Source: Lachnospiraceae bacterium (lineage in GTDB: Bacteria; Bacillota; Clostridia; Lachnospirales; Lachnospiraceae). From it: a DNA stretch of 64,000 nucleotides. The position numbers and the translations under genes were made by a program. Each line of letters starts with the position of its first letter. Within the stretch, counting starts at the first letter, position 1. The stretch is from positions 1 to 64,000 of the forward strand of contig JAJQCQ010000093.1 of NCBI GenBank assembly GCA_021202635.1, read 5' to 3'. Positions 8,775 to 16,858 of this stretch are shown one piece after another. The notes beneath the pieces are model-generated. The model saw nothing but the letters and a program-made list of their open reading frames with translations. It was not told the origin of the DNA and ran no database searches.

Positions 8775-9221
8775 TCATTTCAGCCGCATCCCCATTCCGC
8801 AGATCACACGCACGACCTCATCCGCTTTGGCGGCCAGGCTCGTACAGATTCGCCCAACCGCCTCCCGCCAGAGACGATCCTCCTTTTCCATCGGCACAAT
8901 ACCATATCCCAGCTCATTGGAAACAATGGTCAGCTCCGGGTTCACCTGAAACAGCCAGGCGGAAAACTCCTGCGCCTGCTCTTCCAGCAGCGTGAGATCT
9001 TCTGTGCAAAATTGGAAAATCTGCGTTCCGCCGTCTGCGCCCGTCTCCGGTTCGGCCAGAATCATCCGTTTCACATATTCATGGAAATGGTGAATGCCGC
9101 AGCAGCCTGCAATCTCCATCCACCCACAGCTCCTGCCGTCGATCCATCCTTCTTCAATTCCATATGTTTTTTTCGCGTATTCAAGCTTCCCCTGATACGC
9201 GCCGCCAATAATCAGCCGCAT
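8775..9221 (-). CDS. Divergent CobU-like cobinamide kinase/guanylyltransferase
   Basis: 148 residues, shorter than the usual 170-190 of CobU. It begins MRLIIGGAYQGKLEYA, a P-loop in which the Ser/Thr after GK is replaced by Leu, and retains the C-terminal IVSNELGYGIVPMEKEDRLWREAVGRI, which is the diagnostic CobU stretch (VSNEVG...P.....R.FRD..GR). The central RRxxxW segment that surrounds the guanylylated histidine is not clearly recognisable, although IHHFHEYVKRM lies near that place. The family call is firm, but full bifunctional activity is doubtful. Immediate neighbours are pmbA upstream (27-base gap) and cbiB downstream. Confidence 0.82.
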   Translation of the reverse strand: MRLIIGGAYQGKLEYAKKTYGIEEGWIDGRSCGWMEIAGCCGIHHFHEYVKRMILAEPETGADGGTQIFQFCTEDLTLLEEQAQEFSAWLFQVNPELTIVSNELGYGIVPMEKEDRLWREAVGRICTSLAAKADEVVRVICGMGMRLK

Positions 9222-9248
9222 AGATTCCTGCTTTCCCAGCCTTATCGG

Positions 9249-10529
9249 TTACCGCCCGGCCACGCTGACATTTTTCAGCAAAATTGCCTTCGGCCCGCGA
9301 AATTTCGAGCTGTCCTGTGTCTCTTTTGAAAAAACAAAGCATTTCTGCGCGTCAAAAATACTGCCATTGATGGAGCCGCCGGTCACCGGCGTAACCGTCT
9401 CTCCGTCATTCAGATAAGCAAGGCGGATTTCCCCGCCAAAATGACCGCTCCACTCGTCCATCTGGAAATCCGAAAAATTGACGACATAGAGTCCCGGCTG
9501 CCTCTTCATTTCCTCGAAGGCTGCCGTTCCCGGCGCACACGAGAGCTTGCGGTACCAGCCAGTCGCCGGGACATTCAGATATTGCGCATAGCGCACATTG
9601 GCCTGGATATTCTCAAAAATACCCTTTGAGATACAGGACAGCGCCTTCATCGGAACCCCATCATCACTGAACGGAACCACAGGCACATACTCCAGGCAAA
9701 GCAGCTCACCGGTCACCTCTTCCGGCTTTCCCTGCACGAAGTCGCCCACCTTATAGTCCGAATAATGCTGATAGATGCTGTCCCCGCCGCCACGCGCCCG
9801 GTAAAAATCAAAAATGGTTGCCGCATATTCATCCGAAAGGAGCACATCATACGTACCGGTCGCCGGAGCTGCCTGTGCCACTGCGCGGTCTTCCGTCATT
9901 GTCAGGGTCTGGCGTACCAGATCGGTCAGCGCATCCGTATTGAGGTCCTCGTAGGAGAAGCTCTCAAATGTTTCCACGTCCTGCGGCTCCCTGCACTGCG
10001 CCACCAGCTCGCCGCTCACATGGTACTTGACATAACCGACATCCACGCCCCTGGAATTGCGGATACGGACATCCTTTTTCTCCACAAACAGCTCCGCGGA
10101 ATTCAGAAAACTTTTTTCCTGGTCGTCTGCCGCAAACAGCGCTTTCGTCATCGCCCCTGCGGCTTCTTCCGCTGACATCTGCGCCAGAGCGCTCTCCACC
10201 AGCACAGTCTCCTCTCTGGTACCGGCGTAAAGCTCATAATGCGGATTTGCCACAAAACCAGCGGCCAGATACGCCCTCCGGCATTTTTCCGAAATCTCCT
10301 CCTTCGTGGCGGATGGTTCCACCACGAATGCGGACTCCCCTCTGCAGAGCTGCCCATCCTTCTCAAAATCCCGGAAGACGGTGACCTGACAGGTGCGCAC
10401 ATTTTCTGCCCGTCTCATATCCAGATTCTTTTTGATAAAAAAAAGCTCCGCCGTCTCTTTCTGAACATCCAGCAGCTGGTAATCCCCAATTTGCTGTTCC
10501 TCTAATACGCTTACTATTTCCTCTGTCAT
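9249..10529 (-). CDS. pmbA: PmbA/TldE-family modulator of the TldD protease
   Basis: The 426-residue protein is the non-catalytic partner class of the TldD/TldE heterodimeric protease: it shows the fold's central DVLLSDEYAATIFDFY, GVPMKALSCISKGIF and the end region RGPKAILLKNVSVAG, but no HExxxH zinc motif. TldD-TldE complexes process small peptides such as microcin B17 and degrade unfolded peptides in Escherichia coli; the target here is unknown. It follows tldD with a 58-base gap and has an AAGGAGATTT ribosome site. Confidence 0.86.
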   Translation of the reverse strand: MTEEIVSVLEEQQIGDYQLLDVQKETAELFFIKKNLDMRRAENVRTCQVTVFRDFEKDGQLCRGESAFVVEPSATKEEISEKCRRAYLAAGFVANPHYELYAGTREETVLVESALAQMSAEEAAGAMTKALFAADDQEKSFLNSAELFVEKKDVRIRNSRGVDVGYVKYHVSGELVAQCREPQDVETFESFSYEDLNTDALTDLVRQTLTMTEDRAVAQAAPATGTYDVLLSDEYAATIFDFYRARGGGDSIYQHYSDYKVGDFVQGKPEEVTGELLCLEYVPVVPFSDDGVPMKALSCISKGIFENIQANVRYAQYLNVPATGWYRKLSCAPGTAAFEEMKRQPGLYVVNFSDFQMDEWSGHFGGEIRLAYLNDGETVTPVTGGSINGSIFDAQKCFVFSKETQDSSKFRGPKAILLKNVSVAGR

Positions 10530-10587
10530 ATAAATCTCCTTATCGCCCCTGATTTTCCACGTCGGACTGCTTTCCCGTCATTTATCT

Positions 10588-12021
10588 TTATCCCAGACGG
10601 ATCCGCGCCTTGATATACGGGCCGCCGTCAGAGACCTTGACCCACTCCTTGTAGCCCTTTCCGCAATAGCCGGACCCACACAGCTTCACTTCATCAGACA
10701 TCATGGTAATCGACTTCAGCAGATCCGGAACATAGCCGGTGAGCACCACCGGGGAATAAATCCTCCCGGTCAGCTTTCCGTCTTTAATCTCGCGCGCGAT
10801 ATTCACCATCATCTGGATGCCCCAGTTTTTCGGATCCTCCATGCCGCTTGCCGCATCATCCAGCAAAAATCCATAATCAATGGAGGCAACCATATCCTCC
10901 ACCTTATCCTGCCCCGCCTCAAACCAGGTGTTTGTCATACGCGTATAGGCTTTGCGCATATAGCTCTCGCGTCTGCCGTTTCCCGTCGGCCGGGTGCCAA
11001 GGTGCATGGCTGACTGTGCGTCTGAGATGCCCGTCTGCAAAATGCCATCCCGGATGATTACCGTATCCGTTGAGAGGACCCCTTCATCGTCAAAGAAATA
11101 ACTGGCTGTCTCCGGTCTGCCGCCTAAGGAAGCGCCGTCGTGCATCGTCAGCATCGGCGCCGCCACGTACTCGCCCACACAGGACCTGGCAAGGGCTCTG
11201 TCCTTTACAAACATATCCATCTCTACGCCATGGCCAAACGCCTCATGCGCAATCATCCCCGTCACCGGCGGCGTACAGATACAGTCATATTCGCCCGGAA
11301 TCATCGGCTCTGCGTCAAGAAGGTCAATCGCGTTTTTGCCGACTCTGGCAATGCCATCTTCCATCTTCTCCATCAGTTCAACGCCGCCCAGGTTCGAAAA
11401 ACCTTCATAGCTGTACTTCACCTGACTGTCTTTTTGCACCACAATCTGCACCGCGCCATTCGTCCACATCACATTCTGCTCCATATCGCGGTGAGGAGAC
11501 AAAAACAGCTTCGAATACTTCTGGTAATTCAGGCCTGCGGCACAGTTTATTACGCGCTCGTCATAGGCCATACACCGCTCCTTCAGCGCGGTCAGACGGC
11601 GCAGGATCTCCTCGTCGCCCAGCTCCTCCGCTCCCGTCTCATATTCCGTACTCTCCGCGAACACGCAGGGTTCATCGGCAAGCATCCGGTACTGACTGAA
11701 GGACTCCACACCCTCACATTCCCGCAGCGCAACCACACGCTGAAGATGAGCCACGATGTCATCCAGCTTCTCTTCCGAAATCTCATTAAACGAATATTCC
11801 CCGTAAGCCGCCCCATCATAGACCTTGACCACAAAGCCGCGATTAGTAAGGAGATTGTCCTCCCCCATGGCAGTCACCATCGAAGATACCTGATAGCGAA
11901 CCGCCTGGCAATCCACCGCCAGAATCGACGCATAGGGATACACATCCAGTACCCGGCCGAGCAGTTCCTTCAGCAGGGGTTTCACACTCTGTAAATACTG
12001 GCTTGATTCTGCTTTTTTCAT
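10588..12021 (-). CDS. tldD: TldD-family zinc metalloprotease
   Basis: The catalytic subunit of a TldD/TldE pair, 477 residues. The zinc motif HEAFGH is at residues 259-264, followed by EMDMFVKDRA and the family pattern PMLTMHDGASLGGRPETASYFFDDEGV; a C-terminal CGSGYCGKGYKEWVKVSDGGPYIK matches the second zinc-ligand Cys region. It is the first gene of the array that continues into cobalamin genes and glmS, with its own promoter about 190 bases upstream. Ribosome site AAAGGAATG. Confidence 0.9.
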   Translation of the reverse strand: MKKAESSQYLQSVKPLLKELLGRVLDVYPYASILAVDCQAVRYQVSSMVTAMGEDNLLTNRGFVVKVYDGAAYGEYSFNEISEEKLDDIVAHLQRVVALRECEGVESFSQYRMLADEPCVFAESTEYETGAEELGDEEILRRLTALKERCMAYDERVINCAAGLNYQKYSKLFLSPHRDMEQNVMWTNGAVQIVVQKDSQVKYSYEGFSNLGGVELMEKMEDGIARVGKNAIDLLDAEPMIPGEYDCICTPPVTGMIAHEAFGHGVEMDMFVKDRALARSCVGEYVAAPMLTMHDGASLGGRPETASYFFDDEGVLSTDTVIIRDGILQTGISDAQSAMHLGTRPTGNGRRESYMRKAYTRMTNTWFEAGQDKVEDMVASIDYGFLLDDAASGMEDPKNWGIQMMVNIAREIKDGKLTGRIYSPVVLTGYVPDLLKSITMMSDEVKLCGSGYCGKGYKEWVKVSDGGPYIKARIRLG

Positions 12022-12051
12022 TGATTCATTCCTTTCTGAAGGTTCTCAAAA

Positions 12052-12186
12052 AGTAACTGTTCAGTACCTTCACAGTTACGGGAAAAAGTCCATTTAAAAT
12101 CGCTGCGCGATGGGACTTTTTCCTGTAAAATGTACATTTTCATACGTACCTCGCAGCGAGTGCGAGGTACTGTCCTGAATAGTTAC
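12052..12186. repeat. Compound palindromic repeat in the tldD leader, copy 3
   Basis: Three nested palindromes: GTAACTGTTC...ACAGTTAC arms (12052-12079), a hairpin GGAAAAAGTCC...GGGACTTTTTCC with inner core ATCGCTGCGCGAT (12081-12122), and hairpin GTACCT-CGCAGCGAGTGCG-AGGTAC (12146-12170) followed by GAATAGTTAC. The two inner cores recur at 51.2 and 54.6 kb on different stems. It occupies the untranslated leader of the tldD array. Confidence 0.8.
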
Positions 12187-12205
12187 CTCAAAGCACTCTG
12201 CATTC

Positions 12206-12233
12206 ATTATACACAAAAGCGAATTCTTTGCAA
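12206..12233 (-). promoter_or_regulatory. Promoter of the tldD-pmbA-cobalamin-glmS array
   Basis: Minus strand -35 TTGCAA (12228-12233), 16-base spacer, -10 TATAAT (12206-12211). The implied leader of about 180 bases carries the compound palindromic repeat. No cobalamin riboswitch was recognised in it. Confidence 0.72.
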
Positions 12234-12300
12234 TAGAGAAAAAGGGTGTGCGAGCTGTAACCATTTTACAGGCATTTTACATAATAATTTGGAAAATTAC

Positions 12301-12329
12301 TTGCATCTTGCGGATTCTTTTGCTAGAAT
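12301..12329 (+). promoter_or_regulatory. Probable mgtE promoter
   Basis: Plus strand -35 TTGCAT (12301-12306), 17-base spacer, -10 TAGAAT (12324-12329). It would create a leader of nearly 400 bases before mgtE. Confidence 0.68.
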
Positions 12330-12364
12330 AGACAGAGAAAAATTTGGAAAGGCAGGTGAACAGA

Positions 12365-12457
12365 ATGGATAATTGTGACGGTCGAGGTCGAAGTACCGGC
12401 ACAGGATGGAAATATCGCTCTGATCTGTTCTGTTCCTTTCAGTCTGAGCATATCTGA
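12365..12457 (+). CDS. Candidate 30-residue leader peptide of mgtE
   Basis: An ATG preceded by AAAGGCAGGTG opens a 30-codon frame starting MDNCDGRGRST and ending SEHI, about 30 bases downstream of the predicted transcript start. Its coding sequence overlaps a hairpin whose arms ACAGGATGGAAAT and ATTTCTATCCTGT (12401-12413, 12457-12469) pair almost completely. This arrangement resembles leader-peptide control of Mg2+ transporters such as mgtA/mgtL, but the peptide itself is not recognised and could be chance. Confidence 0.3.
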   Translation: MDNCDGRGRSTGTGWKYRSDLFCSFQSEHI

Positions 12458-12537
12458 TTTCTATCCTGTACCCAGACAGATTACCGTTTGCATTCTTTGA
12501 AGAATTCCCATTCTTCATTCTTTTTTGTTGTCTTTTG

Positions 12538-12621
12538 GTAACCGTTCAGAACAGTACCACACTTGTCAGGAAGGTACCGAACAGTTACGTCTTTGTTACT
12601 GGTCAGGGTGTGACCTGTAAC
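12538..12621. repeat. Palindromic repeat in the mgtE leader, copy 4
   Basis: GTAACCGTTCAGAACAGTACC pairs with GGTACCGAACAGTTAC (12538-12588), followed by GTTACTGGTCAGGGTGTGACCTGTAAC-type arms ending at 12621. Further on, ACCGCAC...GTGTGCGGT (about 12650-12691) gives another hairpin before the mgtE ribosome site. Confidence 0.72.
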
Positions 12622-12731
12622 ACGTTTTTGCACCCGGCATACAAAACGAGTACCGCACGACCGAACGTCTATACGGGCGGTGTGCGGTCTGTGGTGTTGT
12701 GCCCGTGTCGAATTGAAAGGAGGAATCTGCT

Positions 12732-14123
12732 ATGGAGCCAAAAGTACAGGATTATAAATCAGAAATCATTGCCATTATCAGAAGTAATATCTCGCCCGGA
12801 CTGCTGCGCGGCAAACTCGGCGATTACCATGAGAACGACCTGGCGGAGGCCCTCTCTGACCTCTCCTCCGTCGAGCAGAAGAAGCTCTTCCGCATTCTGA
12901 GCCAGGACCTGCTCTCCGATATTTTTGAACATACCGACGAGGATGAGACCATCCGCTATCTCGATGAGATGGAAATAAAAAAGGCAGCCGGCATTTTATC
13001 AAAGATGGAGACCGACACCGTCGTCGAGATTCTGAAAGCACTCTCCCGTGAAAAACGGCAGCTGCTTGTCGGTCTGATGGATGAGGAAGCGCGAAATGAT
13101 ATCTCGATCATTTCCGTATTCGACGAAGATGAGATCGGCAGCTGTATGACGACTAATTATATCAGCTTCCGCGAGAACCTGACCATCAAGGAAGCCATGA
13201 GCTCCCTGATCGAACAGGCGGAGAAAAATGACAATATCACGACGCTCTTTACCGTGGCGGAGGACGGCACCTTCTATGGCGCGATCGACCTGAAGGACCT
13301 GATCATCGCCCGCCGGGACACGCCCCTGGAAGAGCTGATTGCAACCTCTTACCCATACGTATACGGGCACACCAGCATTGATGACTGTATTGAGAAGCTG
13401 AAAGACTACTCCGAGGATTCGATTCCTGTCCTCAGCGACGACAATCAGCTGCTGGGGATCATCACCTCCCAGAATATTGTCGAGCTGGTCGATACCGAGA
13501 TGGGCGAAGATTACGCAAAGCTGGCTGGTCTGTCCGCAGAGGAGGATCTGAACGAGCCTCTGAAGGACAGCATGCGCAAACGTCTGCCCTGGCTTTCCGT
13601 TCTTCTTGTGCTCGGCATGCTGGTCTCCTCGGTGGTAGGCGCATTCGAAGCAGTCGTAAGCCAGCTGACGATTATCATGGCCTTCCAGTCTCTGATTCTT
13701 GACATGGCCGGCAACGTCGGCACACAGTCCCTGGCGGTCACGATCCGGGTGCTGATGGACGAAAACCTCAGCGGCCGCCAGAAGCTGTCGCTTGTGAAAA
13801 AAGAGATGAGTGTAGGACTCTGCAACGGCCTTCTGCTGGGAAGTGTATCCGTCCTCATCGTCGGACTCTACATTTTCCTGTTTAAGGGGACAACGGCCGG
13901 ATTCGCATTTGCCGTATCCTTCTGCGTCGGTATTTCCCTGATGGTCGCCATGCTGATTTCCGGAATGGTCGGCACCTGCATCCCTCTGTTTTTCAACAAA
14001 ATCCACGTCGACCCGGCTGTCGCGTCCGGTCCGCTGATCACTACCATGAACGACCTGGTCGCCGTGATTACCTACTACGGGCTGAGCTGGATTTTGCTGA
14101 TCCAGGTGATGCATCTCGGGTGA
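12732..14123 (+). CDS. mgtE: MgtE-type magnesium transporter
   Basis: A 463-residue Mg2+ channel/transporter. Order: N-terminal MgtE helical domain (about residues 25-130, HENDLAEALSDL), a CBS-domain pair (about 130-255, MTTNYISFRENLTIKEAM and ITSQNIVELVDTEMGEDYAKLAGLS), then five membrane helices with the family pattern ESRMIMAFQ-like MAFQSLILDMAGNVGTQSLAV, KEMSVGLCNG and DPAVASGPLITTMNDL. Asp in the last motif and the GNVGTQS loop line the pore in known structures. Ribosome site GAAAGGAGG. It is convergent with the sensor kinase gene downstream and separated from it by a strong bidirectional terminator. Its long leader suggests post-initiation control. Confidence 0.97.
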   Translation: MEPKVQDYKSEIIAIIRSNISPGLLRGKLGDYHENDLAEALSDLSSVEQKKLFRILSQDLLSDIFEHTDEDETIRYLDEMEIKKAAGILSKMETDTVVEILKALSREKRQLLVGLMDEEARNDISIISVFDEDEIGSCMTTNYISFRENLTIKEAMSSLIEQAEKNDNITTLFTVAEDGTFYGAIDLKDLIIARRDTPLEELIATSYPYVYGHTSIDDCIEKLKDYSEDSIPVLSDDNQLLGIITSQNIVELVDTEMGEDYAKLAGLSAEEDLNEPLKDSMRKRLPWLSVLLVLGMLVSSVVGAFEAVVSQLTIIMAFQSLILDMAGNVGTQSLAVTIRVLMDENLSGRQKLSLVKKEMSVGLCNGLLLGSVSVLIVGLYIFLFKGTTAGFAFAVSFCVGISLMVAMLISGMVGTCIPLFFNKIHVDPAVASGPLITTMNDLVAVITYYGLSWILLIQVMHLG

Positions 14124-14129
14124 ACCTGT

Positions 14130-14160
14130 CAGAAAAGGGAGCATTTAGCTCCCTTTTCTG
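14130..14160. terminator. Bidirectional terminator between mgtE and the hybrid kinase
   Basis: Perfect hairpin CAGAAAAGGGAGC / GCTCCCTTTTCTG with a six-base loop. The stem ends in A4/T4 runs on either strand, fitting both convergent genes. Confidence 0.85.
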
Positions 14161-14170
14161 ATATGCGCAG

Positions 14171-16792
14171 TTACAAATATTTTTTCAGCACACGGATCAT
14201 CTCTCTCACATCCAGCGGTTTGGCAATATGATCATTCATACCGCAATCCAGGCATTCCTGCACATCACTGGAAAACGCATTGGCTGTCATCGCCAGAATC
14301 GGCACCATGCGGTCCGTACGGGCAAGCGCGCGTATTTGCCTTGTGGCTTCATATCCGTTCAGAACAGGCATCTGAATATCCATCAGAATGATATCGTAAA
14401 ACCCGTTGGCAGACTGCTCGAACATGTCCACACACTCCCGGCCATTTTCAGCACGAAAGACCTCGAACCCGAGCGATTTTAATATTTCTTCCGCCACTTC
14501 CCAGTTGATATCAATGTCTTCCGCTACCAGAATCCGGTTCCCCGAAAAGGCTTCCGGTTCCTTCTCCTCCCCGTCTGTCTCATTCACAAGATCGTCCGCA
14601 TACCTGGAAAGCGTCTCATACAGCGTGGATTTAAACAAGGGCTTTGAAATAAATCCGCTGATCTGATCGGAATGTACCTCTTCCTCAATATCACTCCAGT
14701 CGTAAGCAGAGATCAGGAAAAGAGGAGTCTCGCTGCCAATCCGGGAGCGGATTTCGCGGATGGTCTGAACCCCGTCCATGCCAGGCATCTTCCAGTCAAT
14801 CAGGGCAAACTGGTAATTTTCCTTTTTCCCGTGCCGCGCCTCAATCCTGCGAACCGCCTCCTGCCCATCCAGCGTCCACTCCGCATCCGCTCCAAGCTCA
14901 GCCAGATTCTCTGACGCACTGGTACAGAGTGCTTTGTTGTCATCCACCACCAGAATTTTCCATGGCGGCAGCTTCATTTCCATCTTCTGATCGCTCTTTT
15001 CAAAGTCCAGGATGACATGAAAACGGCTGCCGCAGCCCGGTGCGCTTTCGAGCTCGATCGTACCGCCAAACTGATCCACGATTGCCTTTGTAATCGCCAT
15101 CCCCAGGCCAGTGCCTTCTACCTTTTGGGCTCTGTCTGAATTTTCCCGGGAAAATGTGTCGTAGATGGTTTTCTGAAATTCCTCAGACATTCCGATTCCG
15201 GTATCTTCTACGATAAAATGGGTCCGCACGTAATGCCCGCCTGACCGTTCTGTATCTGTCTGCCCGTCCGTGCCTGCCTGCGCCACCGCAGGAAAATCAC
15301 TGCGCGATGGACGGCTCAGAGCCGGTAAGGCCTCCTGAAAGACACAGACGTCAATTCTGCCTCCCTCTGGCGTAAACTTCATCGCGTTAGAGAGCAGGTT
15401 CAGCAGGACCTGACTCAGACGGGTTCCATCGCAGATCAGACCTTCGGAGAGAATCGACCGGATGTAGATATCAAATTCCTGATTTTTCGCCCGGATCTGC
15501 GGCTGCACGATATTTACAATATCATCCATCAGCTCACGCAGCGAAACAGGCACCATGCGCATCGCCATCTTGCCGCTCTCAATTTTTGACATATCCAGTA
15601 TATCATTAATCAATCCCAGCAGATGCCTGCCGGACAGCCTGATTTTTTGCAGACAGTCTTCCACTTTCATGGAATCCTGCGGATTTCTGAGGGCAATCTC
15701 CGTCATGCCCATAATCGCGTTCATCGGCGTCCGGATATCGTGGCTCATACTCGAAAGGAAATCGCTCTTTGCCTTATTGGCATGTATCGCTTCCTTCCGC
15801 GCCGCTTCCAGGTCCCGCACATAATGCTGTGTCAGTCTGTAATACCGGAAAAATACAAAGATCATACATGCGAGAACAATGGCAAGGGAACCCGCGATTG
15901 CCAGAATCCTCACCTGATCCAGGCTGAACATTGTCTGCTTAATCACGCCCTCCGGCATCACTGTCACCAGATACCAGGTAGGCTTGATCGAAATCGGCGT
16001 ACAATAAATATAGCGTTCTTCCCCATCGACAGAAATCGTCGTGCCATAATCCTCCCTGCTCTCCATGGCGGCGCGCAGCTCCGCCTCATAGATGTCGCTC
16101 GTCTTACCGTTTAATGTTTCAAATTCCTCTTCTATCCGTTCAAAATAATTCTCGTCATCGGCAGCGTCCGCGTTCCTTATGACAAAATCTCCATCCATAT
16201 CAATGATATGGGAATACGCATCCGCATCATCAGTATAAAGATAGAGCGCTTCATTCATATCCTCCATCGGGATGCCTGCCAGCAGCGCAACGCTTTTTTT
16301 CCCGTCTCCCAGCTCATACGCAGCGGCCCTTCCAAAAAGAAAAAGCATCTCCCCGCTGCTGTTTATTCCACGTTTGATGACACAGTCATAGGAATCAAGG
16401 AGAGTCTGTACATCATCCTCCCCCTCAAACACCATCTCCTCACCATAGACCGTCACCAGCTGCCCGTCTTCCCCATAAAGTCCCAGCCAGGTGAAGCTTC
16501 TGGATTCCGCCATTTCGGCAAGCTCCTCCAGCGCTTCTGCACTGTACTCCGCTTCCTCAAGTGGCGCCGAGCGGATCATGGAGTCTACCTGATTCAGCCG
16601 CAGCGCCACAATTGTCTGAAACTTCTGCTGAATCTGTTCATTAATCTCTGACACATAAATCTGCCGGATACCTGTAATGGATTCCCTGGTCTTTCCCGTC
16701 ATAAATGCCGCTAAAAAGGCAAAAACAATGACACAGATCAGCAGCACCGCACCAAAGCTCCATATCAGCAGCCGTCTTGTTCTTTTTTCCAT
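14171..16792 (-). CDS. Hybrid sensor histidine kinase with two receiver domains
   Basis: Membrane sensor of 873 residues. TM1 about 8-31, an extracytoplasmic Cache-like sensor about 35-300, TM2 about 305-327, then HisKA with phosphoacceptor His351 (SHDIRTPMNAIMG), HATPase_c (NAMKFTPEGG, EDTGIGMS, GTGLGMAI), receiver 1 (ILVVDDNKAL, DWKMPGMDG) and receiver 2 (ILVAEDIDIN, LMDIQMPVLNG). The start at 16792 is preferred for its CGGAG site; a start 12 codons upstream lacks one. It is the third gene of an operon whose first two genes encode an HPt protein and an HD-GYP regulator, so the set could form a complete phosphorelay. The ligand is unknown. Confidence 0.93.
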   Translation of the reverse strand: MEKRTRRLLIWSFGAVLLICVIVFAFLAAFMTGKTRESITGIRQIYVSEINEQIQQKFQTIVALRLNQVDSMIRSAPLEEAEYSAEALEELAEMAESRSFTWLGLYGEDGQLVTVYGEEMVFEGEDDVQTLLDSYDCVIKRGINSSGEMLFLFGRAAAYELGDGKKSVALLAGIPMEDMNEALYLYTDDADAYSHIIDMDGDFVIRNADAADDENYFERIEEEFETLNGKTSDIYEAELRAAMESREDYGTTISVDGEERYIYCTPISIKPTWYLVTVMPEGVIKQTMFSLDQVRILAIAGSLAIVLACMIFVFFRYYRLTQHYVRDLEAARKEAIHANKAKSDFLSSMSHDIRTPMNAIMGMTEIALRNPQDSMKVEDCLQKIRLSGRHLLGLINDILDMSKIESGKMAMRMVPVSLRELMDDIVNIVQPQIRAKNQEFDIYIRSILSEGLICDGTRLSQVLLNLLSNAMKFTPEGGRIDVCVFQEALPALSRPSRSDFPAVAQAGTDGQTDTERSGGHYVRTHFIVEDTGIGMSEEFQKTIYDTFSRENSDRAQKVEGTGLGMAITKAIVDQFGGTIELESAPGCGSRFHVILDFEKSDQKMEMKLPPWKILVVDDNKALCTSASENLAELGADAEWTLDGQEAVRRIEARHGKKENYQFALIDWKMPGMDGVQTIREIRSRIGSETPLFLISAYDWSDIEEEVHSDQISGFISKPLFKSTLYETLSRYADDLVNETDGEEKEPEAFSGNRILVAEDIDINWEVAEEILKSLGFEVFRAENGRECVDMFEQSANGFYDIILMDIQMPVLNGYEATRQIRALARTDRMVPILAMTANAFSSDVQECLDCGMNDHIAKPLDVREMIRVLKKYL

Positions 16793-16858
16793 AGCCAGTC
16801 GCTCCGTTTTTCCATCAGGCACTTCCATCCGCTGTCATGCTATTTGACCACGGCACAG

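Noticed and set aside
12022..12300. Cobalamin riboswitch upstream of the cobalamin array
   Set aside because: No B12-box or matching conserved pieces seen; the leader is taken up by palindromic repeats.
12336..12731. M-box (Mg2+) riboswitch before mgtE
   Set aside because: Expected GTTAGGTGAGGCTCCT-like start and later conserved parts are absent.
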